From positions 5,018,030 to 5,082,029 of the forward strand of contig CAIIXF020000009.1 of assembly GCA_903813345.2 (NCBI GenBank): a stretch of DNA of 64,000 bases, in the 5' to 3' direction. The DNA is from Owenia fusiformis (Eukaryota > Annelida > Polychaeta > Sabellida > Oweniidae). The notes under the pieces are model-generated. The model was not told where the DNA came from. It worked only from the letters and a program-made list of their open reading frames with translations, and did no database searches. Shown piece by piece: positions 60,170 through 64,000 of this stretch. Made by a program: the position numbers and the translations under genes. The stretch's first letter is position 1, and every line of letters starts with the position of its first letter.

Positions 60170-61025
60170 ATAAGTAAAAAATGTAAAAATGACAGCCATT
60201 TTTTAAAATGGCCGCCTACTATCCAAGTGTCATGAGACAGTGTGCAAGGCTCGTGAGTATTCACATATCAAATATGAACAAAATCGCTTCACTACTTTTC
60301 AAGTTATAGTAAAAACGTAAAAATGGTGGTCATTTTTCAAAATGGCCACCTACTACCCAAAGTGTCATTAGACAATGTGCCATGCTTATAGTATTCACAT
60401 ATAAAATATGAAACATACCAAATATGAACAAAATCGCTGAACTACTTTTCGAGTTATAGTAAAATACGTTAAAATGGCAGCCATTTTTCAAAATGGCCAC
60501 CTTCTACCAAAAGTGTCATTAGACAATGTGACATGCTTATAGTATTCACATACCAAATATGAACAAAATTGCTTCACTACTTTTCGAGTTATTGTAAAAT
60601 ACGTTAAAATGGCGGCCATTTTTCAAAATGGCTGCCTTCTACCAAAAGTGTCATAGGACAGTGTGCCATGCTTATAGTATTCACATACCAAATATGAACA
60701 AAATTGCTTCCCTACTTTTCGAGTTATAGTAAAATACGTTAAAATGGCGGCCATTTTGAAAAATGGCCGCCTTCTACCAAAAGTGTCATAGGACAGTGTG
60801 CCATACTTATAGTATTCACATACCAAATATGAACAAAATCGCTCCACTACTTTTCGAGTTATAGTAAAATATGTTAAAATGGCGGCCAAATTTTTTTTCA
60901 AAATGGCCGCCTTCTACCAAAAGTGTCATAGGACAGTGTGCCATGCTTATAGTATTCACATACCAAATATGAACAAAATCGCTCCACTACTTTTCGAGTT
61001 ACAGCAAAAATCGTAAAATAACGAG
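60170..61025. repeat. About 135-bp satellite with AAAATGGCGGCCATTTT palindromes
   Basis: Six to seven units with a period of about 135 bp (for example, ACGTTAAAATGGCGG at about 60601 and 60736). Each contains AAAATGG(C/T)(G/A)GCC-type palindromes, AGTGTCAT(A/T)(G/A)GACA and CACTACTTTTCGAGTTA. It lies directly upstream of the DIRS-like element. Confidence 0.9.
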
Positions 61026-61167
61026 TAAAGGCCGAAAAATGGCTGCCATGTGCTTTTTTTAATATCTACGTTTATATCACTTACTTCCCTCTTAATTATA
61101 TGTCATTACCTTAATAAATTGACTAGTCGAAAGGTCTAACACCCCTATTGAATGAACGGATTAGTGA

Positions 61168-63090
61168 ATGAACTCGTCCAATACACTGCCTATCCATGCT
61201 TCATGCTACGACCTACTTCATATTACCTTTCGACGACCATCTCGCTACAAGCCTTCAACAGAACTTGGAGCAACTATATTCGTCAAGATGATGAACAACG
61301 AGGACGTTTACATGAACACCTCAGAGAAATGTCCTGCTATCATTCTCCAGCAAGAAGAAGGAGAATGCACTGATAGAGACACAGAGCAAGCAGGGATTCA
61401 AGAGAGTGCAGACCAGAACTTCAACATGAGTCTGACTGACAACTTTCTCAAGGAGAAGATTTCTGTTCTGATGAACGAAATGCTTCAAAACAAGCAACAA
61501 GAAAGCCCAAGGAACAGTGTGAACACCAGGCACAGCAGTCCTCGGAGGCTTCAACAGGAGGCAAGGTCGGACAGACCAAGCTCAGCGGCAAGGAGTGAAT
61601 TTGTCAGAAGTCCCCGCAAAAGTTGCAGGAGTCCCCGCAGGAGCCCTAGCCCATGGAGATTTCAGGACCCCAGAAGCCACGCAAGTCCCAGGAGACGTGC
61701 AAGTCCTTCGAGACGTGGCAGCCCCAGGAGACGTGGGAGACATTCGAGCAGTCGGGACAGAGTTTGGAGCCCTAGGAGACCAGAACCCAGACGTTATACG
61801 CCGGAGAGAAGAGGTCATCATGACCGTCATGGTGAACACAGTCCACGCAGGCGTAGTAGGTCTTACAGTCGTGAAACTAGTGTCTCTTCTAGTTACACGC
61901 CTAGACCACGTGACCCGTCACTTCGTAGCAGCAGAGACAAGCACAGAAGTCCCCATAGGAGACCAAAGTCCCGCTCTAGAAGCAGAAGTCCAGTTCGAAC
62001 GAGGTCACCTAACCCGGAAGTGATTGCTCCAGTTTCACTTTCGAAAGAAAGTTCAACCAATCACAGTCTCGAACGTCACGAGGGGCCCGAGGATATGGAC
62101 TCGCCCAGTGAAAATTTTCAAGATGGCGGCTCCAGGATTTCGGAAGAAGAGAAAGTTTTGGCTTCGTACAACGCGGCGGCGATATCACAAGTCAAAAACC
62201 TGTTACCAGACGCTAACCTGACGCACCAAGTTCCAGACAGAGCGGTGGTTATCAAGCCCTTGGCATCGCAGTTCTTCAAAAACGAGTCTGAAGGTAATGA
62301 AAAATCTTTCTTACCATTATCACCCACGGTGATGACTTGTTTTTCTAACAGATCCTCGATCATCGCGAACGATTTCGCCTTCAAAAAAGTAGGACAACTT
62401 TCCCGAAACGACAAGGCATCACGCTTTCCAATTCCTCCAGCCGGAGGACTTGTTGTTTCGAGTATGAGGCCAAATTCCAGCCTGTCAGCGGTGATGTCTG
62501 AAGAAAATTTCAAGAAAGCTGACAAGGATTTGACTATCAGCAAGACCCAGTATAGGCTTCTAGAGGAAGGCTTAAGATTCCAACTGAAACCTCTGGCATA
62601 TGCAGAATGGCTGTTAGGTGCAGTGGCCAAAATTCTCAACGATTCTTCATCCACTGATACTAAGATGTTGTCTGATCTACTACAACCTGCAGCACAAGCC
62701 ATTGGCTGTCTGACTGATCAAAATGTGAGACTGCTGTCCAACGTAGTTCTACTTAGGAGAGATGGCTTCTTGAAGAACATGACTTGCCCTTCTGCAGCAA
62801 AGGAAATGCTCAGAACTCTACCCATAAACCCTTTGGCTCAGGAATTATTCCCACAGGAGTCAGTCACTGAAATTTTGAAGTCCAACCAGTCTGATCTCAC
62901 CAACCAGGCTTTAACTTCCTTGGCTAAGATGAATGCAAGAGCTGAATCAAAGAAGTCTTCTCAACCAAATAAGAAAGACAACAACAACAACAACAGAAAG
63001 TCCAGTTTCAATAACAACAATGGCCCTGGTAAAAAGAACAGCTCTAACTCTTTTCGTGGCAAGGGAAGAGGAGAGAAAAAATCACAGTGA
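61168..63090 (+). CDS. DIRS-like retrotransposon ORF1 (Gag-like, RS-rich), 640 aa
   Basis: One uninterrupted frame from ATG 61168; in-frame Mets at about 61288-61291 (MMNNEDVYMNTSE) are alternative starts. Residues about 115-295 are Arg/Ser/Pro-rich with SPRR, SPSR and RSRSRSPVR repeats, like an RS domain. Then comes a more ordered region (about 330-580) and a basic Asn/Lys tail suited to RNA binding. It is followed in an overlapping +1 frame by reverse transcriptase, which identifies it as the first ORF of a retroelement and not as a splicing factor. No Gag zinc knuckle was seen. Confidence 0.85.
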   Translation: MNSSNTLPIHASCYDLLHITFRRPSRYKPSTELGATIFVKMMNNEDVYMNTSEKCPAIILQQEEGECTDRDTEQAGIQESADQNFNMSLTDNFLKEKISVLMNEMLQNKQQESPRNSVNTRHSSPRRLQQEARSDRPSSAARSEFVRSPRKSCRSPRRSPSPWRFQDPRSHASPRRRASPSRRGSPRRRGRHSSSRDRVWSPRRPEPRRYTPERRGHHDRHGEHSPRRRSRSYSRETSVSSSYTPRPRDPSLRSSRDKHRSPHRRPKSRSRSRSPVRTRSPNPEVIAPVSLSKESSTNHSLERHEGPEDMDSPSENFQDGGSRISEEEKVLASYNAAAISQVKNLLPDANLTHQVPDRAVVIKPLASQFFKNESEGNEKSFLPLSPTVMTCFSNRSSIIANDFAFKKVGQLSRNDKASRFPIPPAGGLVVSSMRPNSSLSAVMSEENFKKADKDLTISKTQYRLLEEGLRFQLKPLAYAEWLLGAVAKILNDSSSTDTKMLSDLLQPAAQAIGCLTDQNVRLLSNVVLLRRDGFLKNMTCPSAAKEMLRTLPINPLAQELFPQESVTEILKSNQSDLTNQALTSLAKMNARAESKKSSQPNKKDNNNNNRKSSFNNNNGPGKKNSSNSFRGKGRGEKKSQ

Positions 63091-64000
63091 CTATCTACCT
63101 ATATCATCCAGTCCTCCAAGTCTTTGTCTCCCACAGCTACCTGTAAGCCCTCAACAGCTACCAGTGGGAGGCAGACTACAGCATTTTCTTGCCAAATGGA
63201 AAGAAATCACAGATCTAGGAGGATTTCTACAGATCATAAAGGAAGGTTACCAGCCGAAACTTCACACAAAACCTACCCTTACATGCAATCCTTGGCCTTT
63301 CCAGTCATCAACAAGAGACAGAAAAGACCTTTATGCAGCTACAGTCACTCAACTTCTGGAGAAACAGGCCATAGAAGTTGTCCAGAACGTATCCAGTCCA
63401 GGCCTTTACAGTCATCTTTTCTTCGTCCCAAAAAAATCCGGCTCTCTAAGACCAGTCATCAACTTGCATCATCTGAACCTTCATCTAGAAGTTCCAAAGT
63501 TCAAGATGGAAACAGTAGCACAGATCATGGATGCAGTACAGCCTCAACAGTGGGTGACGTCCATAGACTGCGTAGATGCTTACTTTCATCTCCCAATCAA
63601 GCAGTCATTCAGGAAATACCTGCGCTTTGTTGTTCAGGACCAAGTACTTCAATTCAAAGCCCTGCCCTTTGGTCTGGCATCAGCCCCGATGATTTGGACA
63701 CATCTGTTACGGCCTCTAGCAGCTCATCTTCACTCCAGAGGCATACTGTTTCATTATTACCTCGACGATTGGCTGATTCGAGGCAATTCACCTACAGTAG
63801 TTCTACAACATACTCAGATGGTGCTGGAACTGGCTCAGGCTCTGGGTTTCCTCATAAACTTCAAGAAGTCGGAACTACAACCAACTCAGAAGTTCACTTA
63901 TGTGGGAGTAGAATACGATCTCAGCAAGGGAATTTGCCGTCCCCCTCACGATCGAGTAGAAAAGATATGGAAAGCTGGACAACATCTTCTAGAGAAGGGA
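63020..64000 (+). CDS. DIRS-like reverse transcriptase ORF, cut by the window end
   Basis: It is open from a possible ATG at 63020 (overlapping ORF1 by 71 nt, +1 frame) to the last base. Reverse transcriptase landmarks are FFVPKKSGSLRPVINLHHLN, VPKFKMETV, DAYFHLPIKQSFRKYLRF, ALPFGLASAP and the catalytic YYLDDWLI, followed by KFTYVGVEYDL. The YLDDWLI and FKMET combination is typical of DIRS1-type (tyrosine-recombinase) elements and not of Ty3/gypsy. RNase H, methyltransferase and tyrosine recombinase would lie to the right. With no stops so far, the copy could be young. Confidence 0.93.
   Translation, partial: MALVKRTALTLFVAREEERKNHSDYLPISSSPPSLCLPQLPVSPQQLPVGGRLQHFLAKWKEITDLGGFLQIIKEGYQPKLHTKPTLTCNPWPFQSSTRDRKDLYAATVTQLLEKQAIEVVQNVSSPGLYSHLFFVPKKSGSLRPVINLHHLNLHLEVPKFKMETVAQIMDAVQPQQWVTSIDCVDAYFHLPIKQSFRKYLRFVVQDQVLQFKALPFGLASAPMIWTHLLRPLAAHLHSRGILFHYYLDDWLIRGNSPTVVLQHTQMVLELAQALGFLINFKKSELQPTQKFTYVGVEYDLSKGICRPPHDRVEKIWKAGQHLLEKG

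Noticed and set aside
61168-63090. Host SR-type splicing factor
   Set aside because: RS repeats suggested this, but there is no RRM and an overlapping reverse transcriptase frame follows, so it is a retroelement ORF1.
63020-64000. Ty3/gypsy LTR retrotransposon
   Set aside because: No aspartic protease precedes the reverse transcriptase, and the FKMET and YLDDWLI signatures match DIRS-type enzymes better.

Overview
This is AT-rich animal nuclear DNA. It has small exons with consensus GT/AG splice sites, long introns, many inverted-repeat transposons and several satellites. Metazoan-specific proteins (a CFAP299 orthologue, a BMP-type prodomain, PAN/discoidin/hevein modules and a DIRS retrotransposon) point to an invertebrate bilaterian, perhaps a lophotrochozoan. 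The sequence alone does not fix the phylum.

Layout. 1-8000: non-coding, with small foldback and MITE elements and two promoter-like CpG spots. About 8034-8319 (-): first coding exon of a TGF-beta/BMP-type ligand; the rest was not found. 8.4-18 kb: intergenic, with a 999-bp foldback element (10627-11625), microsatellites and a 32-bp satellite (17677-18013). 18106-30047 (-): a 13-exon, 600-residue coiled-coil protein with a 7-nt microexon and a duplicated exon pair that looks mutually exclusive. 30865-39172 (+): a complete six-exon CFAP299. These two genes are head-to-head and share about 0.8 kb containing a palindromic RFX X-box, which suggests a shared ciliary programme. Introns 2 and 3 of CFAP299 hold foldback elements. 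39512-40551: mariner relic. 41160-41978 (-): a two-exon secreted protein with a decayed Kazal-like segment and five CxxC motifs. 45305-49675: a 4.4-kb near-palindrome around a minisatellite that flips strand. 50495-51317: a TTAA-flanked piggyBac-like MITE. 51440-56313 (+): a secreted 624-residue PAN + discoidin lectin whose second discoidin domain is split by a hevein-type chitin-binding module on a phase 1-1 exon. 58361-59027 (-): the last two exons of an unknown gene, with one exon edge amplified into a 77-bp satellite. About 60.2-61.0 kb: a 135-bp satellite. 61168-64000 (+): the 5' part of a DIRS-like retrotransposon (RS-rich ORF1, then reverse transcriptase running off the end).

The best candidates for new biology are the X-box-linked ciliary gene pair with its duplicated exon and microexon, the hevein module embedded in a discoidin fold, the satellite that copies a splice acceptor, and the cluster of MITE families with 9-bp target duplications. 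All gene models are hand-spliced from this sequence; no database or transcript was consulted.
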